Origin: Rhodothermia bacterium
GTDB lineage: Bacteria > Bacteroidota > Rhodothermia > Balneolales > Balneolaceae
Direction: 5' to 3'
NCBI GenBank assembly: GCA_030427885.1
Contig: JAUICM010000004.1
Location: forward strand, 186,001-250,000
Length of the DNA stretch: 64,000 nt
Within the stretch, counting starts at the first letter, position 1; each line of letters begins with the position of its first letter. Below the pieces are notes generated by a model that had not been told where the DNA came from, ran no database searches, and saw only the letters and a list, made by a program, of their open reading frames with translations. Below are positions 18,301 through 25,738 of the stretch, piece after piece. The position numbers were made by a program, and so were the translations under genes.

Positions 18301-18927
18301 CGGCTTGGGTTAATGTTTATACATGGCCAACCTAAAACTACTGCAGAATACATTCAGGCAAGTTCCCGGGTTGGTCGAAGATCGTCAGAAGGTCCCGGGT
18401 TAATTTTTACTCTTTACAGCCCTTCAAAACCAAGGGATAAATCACAGTATGAACAATTTCAGGGATATCATAGCAGAATTTATTCAAATGTTGAACCAAC
18501 TTCGGTTACCCCATTCTCAATAAATGTTCGTGAAAGAGCACTACACGCAGTGTTGATTGGTTTAATACGACACTTTAGCTCTGATGCTAATGGATTGCTA
18601 AAGAAAGCTATTACTCAAGAAACTGAATTTAAATCATTGAAGAATATTGTTACTGATATTGTACTTAAAAGGTGTAAGGAAGTAGATCCAGAAGAATTTG
18701 AATCCACTAAACAATTATGCGAGAAAAGGTTTTTTAAATGGGAAAATACTGGTTACCAAGAATATGGTAATGCAGGAAACAGTCATTTAGAATCGAATCG
18801 CACTCATCCACTGATGTACTCAACCAGCTCAGAAGTAAGTAAAGATATTCAGCGGGCTTCTTTAGCTACTCCATCATCAATGAGAGGTGTAGATACAGAA
18901 TCTCAAATTCGAATTATTAATTTCTAA
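15367..18927 (+). CDS. drmA: DISARM helicase DrmA
   Basis: A 1186-residue SF2-type helicase. Walker A reads FPTGGGKTEAYLG with GGGKT at 510-514, the DEAH-like box is DELHLISG (738-745), a zinc-finger-like insertion has C630, C632, C633 and a later pair near 668 and 673, and the helicase C-terminal domain has ATGVDIS (about 972) and the arginine-finger motif SSRVGRRSSEGPG (about 998-1010). The long N-terminal half is poorly conserved, as is usual for DrmA. In DISARM, DrmA and DrmB form the core complex that engages unmethylated incoming phage DNA. The gene follows the NERD helicase by one base and precedes drmB by four. Family assignment is from motifs plus the neighbouring DrmB. Confidence 0.87.
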   Translation: MDIRSELLRALNEEIVGPVKNPKYKDETTGEEILLRSVHGSPKSRYGAGMLYPLASPNIGEADTEPNSEETENSDEADYKTDTTAKGRAKGEDLSYEEPVGLANQFLPSAMGFTIQFDKNESDGLIDIDCLSASYKKGTDQQAKKRINKEGRVENVNKNGEPILSDYWVRTPLKIPSKTFNVFSLFQKGEKRKKEILAYTESGDPWVSLNIYNRSIKNETFLTYTFVLVNEVKATGVRSEDDKHILYQNKLILRTTNQNLIVPYKEHTRSSDTDEEKELNLLYRNKRIFGIGHGVSVAWKSISDEESEKITEIKTSVIPCYEMPQIAPTSDVVLSMYDLSDLGDWDAAKDSLNELVSKYEQWIYQIENDSKKLNESYQVAAINSIKKCQRTLSRIKHGVEYLLKEDESSDLVKSFQWMNRAMLWQQQRSGTQQRMWKRTWDASNQPVDILDPIDSAGKQEFESLEDFKNSKSWGKWRPFQLAFVLMNIESIINPESTEREIVDLIWFPTGGGKTEAYLGLSAFTIFYRRLLGAKELNEEGTTILMRYTLRLLTTQQYERAASLICACELIRLEEEKKRNFILGDAPISIGLWVGGSSTPNENKEAVNDFKQLNDFRNYKNAPYNFVVMKCPCCAAQIGKIKNAKNKDILKVKGLHKEDGTKASIKFRCENEKCEFYEKDLPLYVVDDVIYEKAPTLLLGTVDKFAMLPWKPKSGNLFGFREKNGTRYRIKPPELIIQDELHLISGPLGSMVGMYETMVQTLCNDYALNSPPFITDVAKFIHPKIIASSATISRAKEQVKALYGKNEDQLHIFPSQGIEFGNTWFSQEIKPSPEKPGRIYAGILASGYPSAQTAIVRSYSAILQKVKQEEQNHKNIDYYWTLLGYFNSIRELGGAMSLVHGDIRERLFQIQNRELIKFEKRRNIYDWKIQELTSRISSDKIPDTLKDLERSYKVSAGKKSNALDICLATNMVATGVDISRLGLMFIHGQPKTTAEYIQASSRVGRRSSEGPGLIFTLYSPSKPRDKSQYEQFQGYHSRIYSNVEPTSVTPFSINVRERALHAVLIGLIRHFSSDANGLLKKAITQETEFKSLKNIVTDIVLKRCKEVDPEEFESTKQLCEKRFFKWENTGYQEYGNAGNSHLESNRTHPLMYSTSSEVSKDIQRASLATPSSMRGVDTESQIRIINF

Positions 18928-18931
18928 AATA

Positions 18932-20884
18932 ATGAGTGACAACATCAGAACAGGGCAATTATTGAGTCCTTTTGGAATAGGTCAAATCGTAACTTTTCCT
19001 GAAGAAAAATCAGTTTTAATTTCAGGTTTAAACCTGTGGGAACAGGAACTTGATAGAAGAAAAACTGAGGGTGGAATTGATGCTATTGATAAAGAAGAGC
19101 TTAAAATTCCGGAAGAGCGTTTAAAAAAGTTATTGTCCGTAGAATATTTATTAAAACCTTTTCCTTTTACTACAAAAGGATTGACCAACAATAGACTTGA
19201 AATCCCTGCAGTAAGATTTCCTGGGTGGCATCATTGTATTAATCCAAATTGTGGATTTATGAGAAAATGGGAATTAGTTACGCCTGATCCAGACTTAAAA
19301 TGTTCTAGGTGTGAAAGCAAAATGATTCCTGTTCGTTTTGTTGCTGTTTGTGAACATGGGCACATTCAGGATGTTCCTTTCAAAGAGTGGGTTCATAATG
19401 GTCCTGTACCAAATGATGGTAAGAAGCATGACCTAAAATATATTGCAAATGCTGGCTCCGGTGATCTTGGAAGTATTTATTTGAAATGTTCTTGTGGGGA
19501 AGGAAGGTCAATGGCGGGTATTATGAATGTGTCAAAAGACGATGTTAGCGATGATTTTTATGATTCTGCTTTATCCAGAATTGGTTTAACTAATGAAGAT
19601 GACATAGAATTTTCAGCAAAGAGTCCAAATTCGCATACTTTAAATCCACTTGGAGAATTCTGTAATGGATATAAACCATGGCTTGGATTGGAAGGAGTAA
19701 ATAATCCCGATGACTGTAAAGAACCTTTGAGGGTATTAATTCGTGGTGGCTCTAATATTCATTACTCACACATTCAGTCTGCTATTTATCTACCTAAAGT
19801 TACAGAGCATATAAATGAGTACGCTTTAAAAGTCATTGAAAAAACAGACGGAAAACTAGCTGAATTAAAAGAGTATTATGATCAGCAAAGTAATGGAGAG
19901 TTGTTAAAAATGATTCTCAAAAACAAGGCTGAAGTAAAGGATGGATTGATATCGGTCGAAGATTTATTTAATGAAATTGTTTCACAATTTGAAGAGGTAG
20001 AAACTGAAGAAGAAATTTATACTGATTTCGATATTCGCTGGGAAGAATATCAATACATATTGAAAGGAAGGAATTCCGAGAACTCTGACTTTAAGGCTGT
20101 AGTAAAATCTCCTCCTGAATATGCGTCAGCAGGAGATTTTAAAGTTGAAGATTTTTTTTCAAGTGTTGTATTAATTGAGAAGCTTAAAGAGACCCGGGTT
20201 TTTACTGGTTTTTCCAGAATTACTGCTAACGCTTCTGATTTAGAAACAAGGAAACAGTTGTTATCAAATAAGCCGGTTAAATGGTTACCTGCCTATCAGG
20301 TTCATGGTGAAGGAATTTTCTTAGAGTTTGATTCTGAAAAACTTCTCAATTGGACTCGATCTACTAATGGGTACTTTGATAAGTTGCTTGACAGACATCA
20401 TACTGCAATGTTAAATCGAAACAGGGATACCGATAGAGATATTTCACCAGTATTTATAATGATGCATACGTTTGCTCATTTGCTGATAAAGCGTCTTTGT
20501 TTCAATTGTGGCTATGGTTCGTCTTCATTGAGAGAAAAAATATATTTCAGTTCAGAAAAGGAGAAACAGATGAATGGAATTTTGATCTACACATCATCTG
20601 GAGATTCAGAAGGTTCTTTAGGCGGACTGGTCCGACAGGGTAAAGAAGAACATCTTGCAAAGCTAATTAAAGATTCAATAGCTGATGCAGAGTGGTGTTC
20701 AGCAGATCCGGTTTGTTCAGATGTAGGACAGTCTAGCGGCCAGGGTCCTGATAGTGTAAACGGGTCAGCATGTCATAATTGCTGCTTAGTTCCGGAAACT
20801 AGTTGTGAAGAGTTTAATTCAATACTAGATCGGGCGACAATCGTTGGGACCTTAGAAGATGTAAAACTTGGTTTTTTTGTTTGA
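18932..20884 (+). CDS. drmB: DISARM protein DrmB (DUF1998)
   Basis: A 650-residue protein beginning with the typical DrmB opening RTGQLLSPFGIGQIVTFPEE. A first zinc-binding cluster has C102, C107, C124 and C127, followed by VAVCEHGHIQDVPF. The C-terminal DUF1998 region shows MMHTFAHLLIKRLC (about 510-523), GILIYTSSGDSEGSLGGL, then a cysteine cluster (EWCSADPVC, ACHNCCLVPETSC). DrmB is the partner of DrmA in the DISARM core. It is the last gene of the operon; its stop lies inside a small inverted repeat (TTGTTTG-ACAC-CAAACAA, 20877-20894). No drmC follows: the next gene is an unrelated secreted protein with host-like composition. Confidence 0.9.
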   Translation: MSDNIRTGQLLSPFGIGQIVTFPEEKSVLISGLNLWEQELDRRKTEGGIDAIDKEELKIPEERLKKLLSVEYLLKPFPFTTKGLTNNRLEIPAVRFPGWHHCINPNCGFMRKWELVTPDPDLKCSRCESKMIPVRFVAVCEHGHIQDVPFKEWVHNGPVPNDGKKHDLKYIANAGSGDLGSIYLKCSCGEGRSMAGIMNVSKDDVSDDFYDSALSRIGLTNEDDIEFSAKSPNSHTLNPLGEFCNGYKPWLGLEGVNNPDDCKEPLRVLIRGGSNIHYSHIQSAIYLPKVTEHINEYALKVIEKTDGKLAELKEYYDQQSNGELLKMILKNKAEVKDGLISVEDLFNEIVSQFEEVETEEEIYTDFDIRWEEYQYILKGRNSENSDFKAVVKSPPEYASAGDFKVEDFFSSVVLIEKLKETRVFTGFSRITANASDLETRKQLLSNKPVKWLPAYQVHGEGIFLEFDSEKLLNWTRSTNGYFDKLLDRHHTAMLNRNRDTDRDISPVFIMMHTFAHLLIKRLCFNCGYGSSSLREKIYFSSEKEKQMNGILIYTSSGDSEGSLGGLVRQGKEEHLAKLIKDSIADAEWCSADPVCSDVGQSSGQGPDSVNGSACHNCCLVPETSCEEFNSILDRATIVGTLEDVKLGFFV

Positions 20885-20962
20885 CACCAAACAATTTGAA
20901 CTCCCCCTCTTTTTTACCAAATTGACCGGGTACAATTATTAAGTTAGCAGGGGTATTGATCG

Positions 20963-21691
20963 ATGAGAAGAATGATTTTGAAGCAGGTTCATTTTGTGGC
21001 CATCACAGTTATGGCAGCAACAGCTATTCAGTTGCTTGCCGTTCAGAAGGTAACAGCCCAGGAAACAGAGCTTCCGGTGTGGGTCACCAACCCGCCGTTG
21101 GCGGAAGAAGGAGAGATCATAGTGGTGTCTTCAGATGAGCATATTGAAGGGGCAATGGGCATTGCATTAGCTGAAATGCTGGACGAGTTGCCATATCTGA
21201 GGGAAGAAGAAAGTTACATCACCCCGGGGGTGTCGCTTGCCGGCTATAAAGCGATGATTCAGATCGGGAAGAAGACCACAGGACATAATACAAATCTGGG
21301 AAGGGCATCAGAATCTTACAGGGAGCACATAAGTTTAACCATCGTGCTTAATGATAAGCTTTTCTTTAACGGTGTTTTCGAGATCGATTACAGGAAGACG
21401 AATGCACAGGGCATGAGAGTTATGGAGGAGTTGATGGAAGCAGCAGGGGATACTTCGGAGATCTCTGTATCAGCTCACCGATCGATATTCGGGTACCGAC
21501 AATCCGGTCCAAATGGCGTGGAGGAACTTGTTAAGCTTTTAATGAGTGAGGACAACAGGCAACTGAAATACACTCCCTTCAGCAATGGGGATTTTCATTA
21601 TGGGATGCTTGAAACCACAAAGGATCGCTTCCTGAAGGGTAACATTGATTTTGAAATTCCGGAGGCAAAGGCAGTTTTTGGAGATAACTGA
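20963..21691 (+). CDS. Secreted protein of unknown function
   Basis: A 242-residue protein with a signal peptide (hydrophobic VHFVAITVMAATAIQLLAV, cleavage near VTAQ). The mature part starts ETELPVWVTNPP, which weakly recalls the opening of LPP20-type envelope proteins, then a mixed alpha/beta domain rich in glutamate. No catalytic motif, cysteine pair or membrane segment is seen. It lies between the defence operon and the right repeat cluster. Its G+C is host-like, so it is probably not part of the defence system. Its end adjoins a repeat that starts within a few bases of the stop. Confidence 0.65.
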   Translation: MRRMILKQVHFVAITVMAATAIQLLAVQKVTAQETELPVWVTNPPLAEEGEIIVVSSDEHIEGAMGIALAEMLDELPYLREEESYITPGVSLAGYKAMIQIGKKTTGHNTNLGRASESYREHISLTIVLNDKLFFNGVFEIDYRKTNAQGMRVMEELMEAAGDTSEISVSAHRSIFGYRQSGPNGVEELVKLLMSEDNRQLKYTPFSNGDFHYGMLETTKDRFLKGNIDFEIPEAKAVFGDN

Positions 21692-22245
21692 GGGAAAGGG
21701 AGGGGTCTTTCAAGGGCTGTGAGATATAATTATTGGTACCAAGCTCCACCAAAGAGTCATTCTGAGTGGCAGCGAAGAACCTTATTGGCGGAGTGAATGT
21801 CCTTTTTGGCCGCAAAAAGAACGAAAAACTCCCGGCTGCAAAATGCTCAGGGTTCGCTTGCCTGATCATCTTCAAAACAGCAAGGTCCATGCCCACATTT
21901 ATGGTACTTTTGAGCGACTCCCGATCTGCATCGGGACAGGCGCCAGTACCCAAAAGTCGCCGTAAGAAATGAAGATGTTGTTCTTTTGAGGCGCTGTTCT
22001 TCGTTCATTGACTGGATGCTTTCGGGCTCTCATTACGACCATACCGCATTTCTTCCGGTCCTAGTTTTGGAGGCAGGTCGTGAGAATAAAACCCTGTATG
22101 AGATTAATGGCTTAAGCTTGCTAACGGAGTCCCCTCCCCTGAAGTCAGGGGAGGGACAGGGTGGGGTCTCAACAGGGTGAAGTGTTAAAATAGGAGTCAG
22201 GTAACACACCCCTAAATCTCCTCTCCAGAGGGGACTTGGAATTTA

Positions 22246-22343
22246 GTTACTCAGAGCGAAGCGAAGAGCCTGCACAAAGTTATTGCTGGTCAGGTTGTAG
22301 TGCAGATCCGTCACCCCTCGGCAAGCTCGGGGTTCTGGATGAC
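22246..22343. repeat. REPIN-like inverted-repeat unit, 98 bp
   Basis: Begins GTTACTCAGAGCGAAGCGAA and ends CTCGGGGTTCTGGATGAC. Same length as, and nearly identical to, the copies at 6082-6179 and 22496-22593. It is the hairpin part of the first tandem unit. Confidence 0.75.
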
Positions 22344-22495
22344 TGGAATTGAAGAGCCAGGTATGAATGTTATTACAAAGTCCCCTCCCCTGAATACAGG
22401 GGAGGGCAGGGTGGGGTCTCAACAGGGTGAAGTGTTAAAATAGGAGTCAGGTAACACACCCCTAAATCCCCTCTCCAGAGGGGACTTGGAGTTTA

Positions 22496-22593
22496 GTCAC
22501 TCAGAGCGAAGCGAAAAGCCTGCACAAAGTTATTGCTGGCCAGGTTGTAGTGCAGAACCGTCACCCCTCGGCAAGCCCGGGGTTCTGGATGAC
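22496..22593. repeat. REPIN-like inverted-repeat unit, 98 bp
   Basis: Begins GTCACTCAGAGCGAAGCGAA and ends CCCGGGGTTCTGGATGAC. Hairpin part of the second tandem unit. Confidence 0.75.
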
Positions 22594-22786
22594 TGGAATT
22601 GAAGAGCCAGGTATGAATGTTATTACAAAGTCCTCTCCCCTTATCGAAGGGGAGAGACAGAGAGGGATCTGAATAAGAGAAACGCTGTGTTTCCGCACAG
22701 GATCGTGGAGTTAGCTCAGAAGAAATTTTGGTACTCTCCACATAAATCTCGTAAAACCTGTAGCATGAGCGGGTAGTTACAAACTG

Positions 22787-22828
22787 TTGCTAACATTAAG
22801 ATTTTCTAATATATTTGTGTTAGAAAAT
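22787..22828 (+). promoter_or_regulatory. Promoter with overlapping operator-like inverted repeat
   Basis: TTG at 22787-22789, a 20-base spacer, then TATATTTG at 22810-22817 make a full Bacteroidetes-type promoter. The 9-base inverted repeat ATTTTCTAA (22801-22809) / TTAGAAAAT (22820-22828) embraces the -7 box. A protein bound there would block RNA polymerase, so repression of the downstream response regulator is likely. Confidence 0.6.
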
Positions 22829-22853
22829 TTTAATATGTTTGGCGACTGAAAAA

Positions 22854-23258
22854 ATGGGCACAGATTGTAAAAAAGTTATGATAGTGGAAGATGATCTTCT
22901 GCTATTGCTCGTTGAAGAAAGGTTGGTAAAGAAACTCGGTTACACAGTTATTGGTACAGCGTGTGAGGGTGAGTTGGCAATAGATAAGATCCGGCGGTTA
23001 CATCCGGATATCCTCATGATCGATATCAACCTGAAAGGACATATTGATGGAATAGATGTGGTGCAGACGTTAAAAGAAGAAGGACACGATCTGCCGGTTA
23101 TATTTTTATCAGGTGAAGAAGACCCTGATGTGATCAGCAAAGCAAAACAAACCGGGTGTGTGGACTATCTGCTTAAACCAGTTACCGTTGATAAACTGGA
23201 AACAACGCTTAAGAAAGCCGTTGCCTATTCTCAGAAAGCAGCTCAGTACGCTGCTTAA
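22854..23258 (+). CDS. Single-domain response regulator (CheY-like)
   Basis: From the ATG at 22854 it has 134 residues, a bare receiver domain. The acidic pocket VEDD (11-14), the phosphoacceptor D57 in MIDINL, the switch serine region FLSGEE and the conserved lysine in LLKPVTV are all present. There is no output domain, so it works by protein contact, for example in a phosphorelay. A TTG at 22839 would add five residues; it lies about 15 bases after the predicted transcript start, so ATG is preferred. No kinase gene is adjacent; the PAS kinase at 28333 has its own regulator. Two terminators follow. Confidence 0.9.
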   Translation: MGTDCKKVMIVEDDLLLLLVEERLVKKLGYTVIGTACEGELAIDKIRRLHPDILMIDINLKGHIDGIDVVQTLKEEGHDLPVIFLSGEEDPDVISKAKQTGCVDYLLKPVTVDKLETTLKKAVAYSQKAAQYAA

Positions 23259-23292
23259 ACCAAGATTTTTTTATTGATACCATAACCCGAAG

Positions 23293-23322
23293 TGATATAG
23301 TGTGAAAGCTATATCATTTTTT
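23293..23322 (+). terminator. Terminator of the response regulator
   Basis: TGATATAG (23293-23300) pairs perfectly with CTATATCA (23309-23316) around an 8-base loop, followed by six T. Confidence 0.8.
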
Positions 23323-23325
23323 GAG

Positions 23326-23360
23326 AAGCGTCGTGCATACACTTATGTACGGCGCTTTTT
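23326..23360 (+). terminator. Second hairpin terminator, overlapping the end of the yhdH-like gene
   Basis: AAGCGTCGTGCAT pairs over 13 positions (with wobbles) with the complementary arm ending GGCGCTT at 23357, followed by a T-rich tract. The right arm encodes the last codons of the convergent gene. Confidence 0.6.
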
Positions 23361-24371
23361 CCTTTTATATCCCTTTGACGGATCAACCAAGACTCTTCCG
23401 GTCTGATCTCCCTCCAGAATTTTCTGTATCTCGAAAGGAAGTTCAGCCAGGCTTATTATCCGGTAATAGTTCTCAGGAAGTTTGGAGAAATCTATGCTGG
23501 CTATATTATCCCATATCTGCTCTCTTAGTTCACGAACACAAAAGGCGGAATCTATTCCAAGCAGAGAGATTCCTCGCAGGATAAATGGATATACATTGGT
23601 CTGTAGTTCTTTGCCCAGGATATTACCACAGCAAGCCACAGCTCCTTTGTCCTGTATCTGACGCAGAACGGCATCGAGCAATGATCCGCCAACGGTTTCT
23701 ATGGCGGCAGCCCATTTGCGGGATAACAATGGAGAATCAGCAACATCAGATACATCAGAAGTGTCAATAACTTGATCGGCTCCCAAAGAGAGCAGGAAAT
23801 CAGAGGCTCCGGTTTTTCGCGTTGCGGCATGGACCTCATATCCCATTTGGGACAGGGCGAAAACTGCGAGTGATCCAACCCCTCCGGTAGCTCCCGTTAC
23901 CAATACCGGACCAGAATCCGGAGTGATGAGTTCCCGTTTTAGTCGTTCAATACCATACATGGCGGTAAACCCGGCGGTACCGAATATCATACTTTGTTCT
24001 AAGCTGATTGTGGAAGGCTTGGGAAGCACCCATTCCGATGGCACCCGTATGTATTCACCGAATCCACCTGAAGTATTGGTTCCCAGATCATGACCGGTAA
24101 CGATAACTTCTTCACCTTCATTAAAAGTACCGGATGCATCATGCTCAACAACTCCTGCAGCGTCAATGCCGGGAATATGGGGATAGCTCCTGGTTACTTT
24201 ATTCTGTGCCGTTGCTGAAAGGGCATCTTTATAATTAAGAGAGGAATAATGTACGCGGATAAGAATTCCATGCGCGGGCAGGAAATCAAAGAGAACAGTA
24301 TTAACTCCAGCAGTGGTCTTACCTTCCTTTTGCTGAACAAAGAAAGCTTTGAAGGATTCCGGATGATTCAT
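23343..24371 (-). CDS. Quinone oxidoreductase of the YhdH/AcuI family
   Basis: A 342-residue zinc-free MDR-superfamily reductase; family members reduce acrylyl-CoA or related enoyl substrates with NADPH. The N-terminal GroES-like part shows YSSLNYKDAL and IPGIDAAGVV; the Rossmann part shows VTGATGGVGSLAV and the NADPH-binding AATRK. It has the YhdH mark SLNYKDAL. Its start overlaps the aldehyde dehydrogenase stop by four bases, making it the last gene of a three-gene operon with an SDR and an aldehyde dehydrogenase. The basic C-terminal tail (KRKKRRT) is encoded inside the neighbouring terminator hairpin. The exact substrate is not known. Confidence 0.9.
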   Translation of the reverse strand: MNHPESFKAFFVQQKEGKTTAGVNTVLFDFLPAHGILIRVHYSSLNYKDALSATAQNKVTRSYPHIPGIDAAGVVEHDASGTFNEGEEVIVTGHDLGTNTSGGFGEYIRVPSEWVLPKPSTISLEQSMIFGTAGFTAMYGIERLKRELITPDSGPVLVTGATGGVGSLAVFALSQMGYEVHAATRKTGASDFLLSLGADQVIDTSDVSDVADSPLLSRKWAAAIETVGGSLLDAVLRQIQDKGAVACCGNILGKELQTNVYPFILRGISLLGIDSAFCVRELREQIWDNIASIDFSKLPENYYRIISLAELPFEIQKILEGDQTGRVLVDPSKGYKRKKRRT

Positions 24372-25738
24372 CGAAAGATCGTTTTAAGCCATTTGATCTT
24401 GCCTTCATAAGGGGCATAACGAAGCGGAATATCCACAAAGAAATCTTTCTTCATTATACTTTTCTGATGCGAGAAGCTATCGAAGCTGGCCTTGCCATGA
24501 TAGGAGCCAAAGCCACTGGAGCCAACACCTCCAAAACTGAGATGATGATTGCCAAGTTGAGCAATAGTATCATTGATAGCACCACCACCAAAGGAAATGT
24601 TCTCGAGAATATACTTCTCGGTGTTATCATTGGCAGTGAATACATACAAGGCCAATGGCCGGGGCGCTTTGCGAACCTGGGTAACAGCATCCAACAGATC
24701 ATGATAACAGAGAACGGGCAGGATCGGGCCGAAGATCTCATCCTGCATCACCGGGTCATCCCAGCTGATATTATCCAGAACAGTGGGAGCAATGAAATTG
24801 GTTTCAGGGTTGCTGTCTCCACCACTTACGATAGTACCGTTATTCAGATAAGAGCGGAGTCGTTCGAAGTGATCATGATTTACAATTCGTGTGTAATCCG
24901 GACTTTCCTCAGGGTGCTCCCCGTAAAGTTCTTCAATGGAAGCAGATAAATGGCGGAGAAATTCTTCCTTGATGTCTTCCTGAACCAGGAGATAATCGGG
25001 TGCCACACAGGTTTGACCGGCGTTCACAAATTTACCCCAGACTATCCGTTTTGCCGAGATCGCAAGGTCGGCCGTCTCGTCTACAATACAAGGACTTTTA
25101 CCTCCCAATTCCAGAGTGACCGGAGTAAGGTTAACCGCAGCTTTTTGCATGATGATCTTACCAACACGGGTACTCCCGGTGAAAAAAATATAATCGAAGC
25201 GCAGGTCGAGCAGTGCTGAACTGGTTTCGACACCACCATTGATCACCGTGATATAATCAGGATCAAAATACTGAGCGATAAGTTCCGCCAGAACGGCTGA
25301 AGTATGCGGAGTGAGTTCTGATGGTTTAAGTACCGCAGTGTTACCGGCTGCCATGGCTCCAACCAGTGGCAACAGGGTAAGTTGAACCGGGTAATTCCAC
25401 GGGGAGATGATCAACACCGAACCATAAGGTTCTTTTAAAATGTAATTCCGGGATGGAAAATTTACGAGTGAGCCAGGCACTTTGGTTGGTGAAACCCAGT
25501 CTGCCAGATTCTTAACCGCGTAATTGATCTCACCGATGATAAGTCCGATCTCCGTTCCAAAAGTTTCGAAAGCGGGTTTTTTCAGGTCCTCATACACCGC
25601 TTCAATGATCTTTTGTTCGTTTTCAGTGAGTAACTTTTTGAGTTCTTTTAGCTGAGCGATCCTGAAACTGAGTTCCCGGGCAGTTCCATCCTGAAAGAAA
25701 ATCCTTTGCCGATCAAGTACGTTTTGATACTCACTCAT
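24368..25738 (-). CDS. Aldehyde dehydrogenase
   Basis: NAD(P)-dependent oxidation of aldehydes to acids. About 456 residues from MSEYQNVLDR. Motifs: SPWNYPVQLTLLPL, the cofactor site KPSELTPHTS and FFTGSTRVGK, the general base in ELGGKSPCIV, and the catalytic cysteine in NAGQTCVAPDY. The C-terminus carries a hydrophobic/basic tail as in fatty-aldehyde dehydrogenases (ALDH3 type). The length without a long C-terminal domain also agrees with ALDH3. An upstream ATG at 25750 would add four residues; 25738 is preferred and overlaps the SDR stop by eight bases (ATGAGTGA). With the SDR and YhdH genes it could handle a fatty alcohol/aldehyde or a reactive carbonyl. Confidence 0.93.
   Translation of the reverse strand: MSEYQNVLDRQRIFFQDGTARELSFRIAQLKELKKLLTENEQKIIEAVYEDLKKPAFETFGTEIGLIIGEINYAVKNLADWVSPTKVPGSLVNFPSRNYILKEPYGSVLIISPWNYPVQLTLLPLVGAMAAGNTAVLKPSELTPHTSAVLAELIAQYFDPDYITVINGGVETSSALLDLRFDYIFFTGSTRVGKIIMQKAAVNLTPVTLELGGKSPCIVDETADLAISAKRIVWGKFVNAGQTCVAPDYLLVQEDIKEEFLRHLSASIEELYGEHPEESPDYTRIVNHDHFERLRSYLNNGTIVSGGDSNPETNFIAPTVLDNISWDDPVMQDEIFGPILPVLCYHDLLDAVTQVRKAPRPLALYVFTANDNTEKYILENISFGGGAINDTIAQLGNHHLSFGGVGSSGFGSYHGKASFDSFSHQKSIMKKDFFVDIPLRYAPYEGKIKWLKTIFR

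Larger units (their letters stand above)
21695..22672. repeat. Right repeat cluster flanking the lectin/defence segment
   Basis: The 21692-22838 stretch has no credible gene. About 21704-22075 is a second copy of the long unit at 6251-6493, with about 130 extra bases between CCACCAAAG and CCATGCCCA. Two tandem units of about 250 bases follow (22128-22377 and 22378-22627); each consists of a C/G-rich pair plus a 98-base REPIN-like hairpin and a shared tail (TGGAATTGAAGAGCCAGG...). A third, truncated C/G-rich copy lies at 22628-22670. The matching single unit on the left is 5978-6222. Confidence 0.85.

Noticed and set aside
8860-20884. A hidden drmC (phospholipase-D nuclease) gene in the island
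   Set aside because: No HxKxxxxD-type motif was seen in any coding frame, and there is no unassigned space large enough between the six genes.
22128-22627. Tandem repeats resembling a CRISPR array
   Set aside because: Units are about 250 bases with only two copies, internal hairpins and no unique spacers; no cas genes occur nearby.
24467-24949. 160-codon plus-strand frame inside the aldehyde dehydrogenase gene
   Set aside because: Antisense shadow; the dehydrogenase has all catalytic motifs across this stretch.
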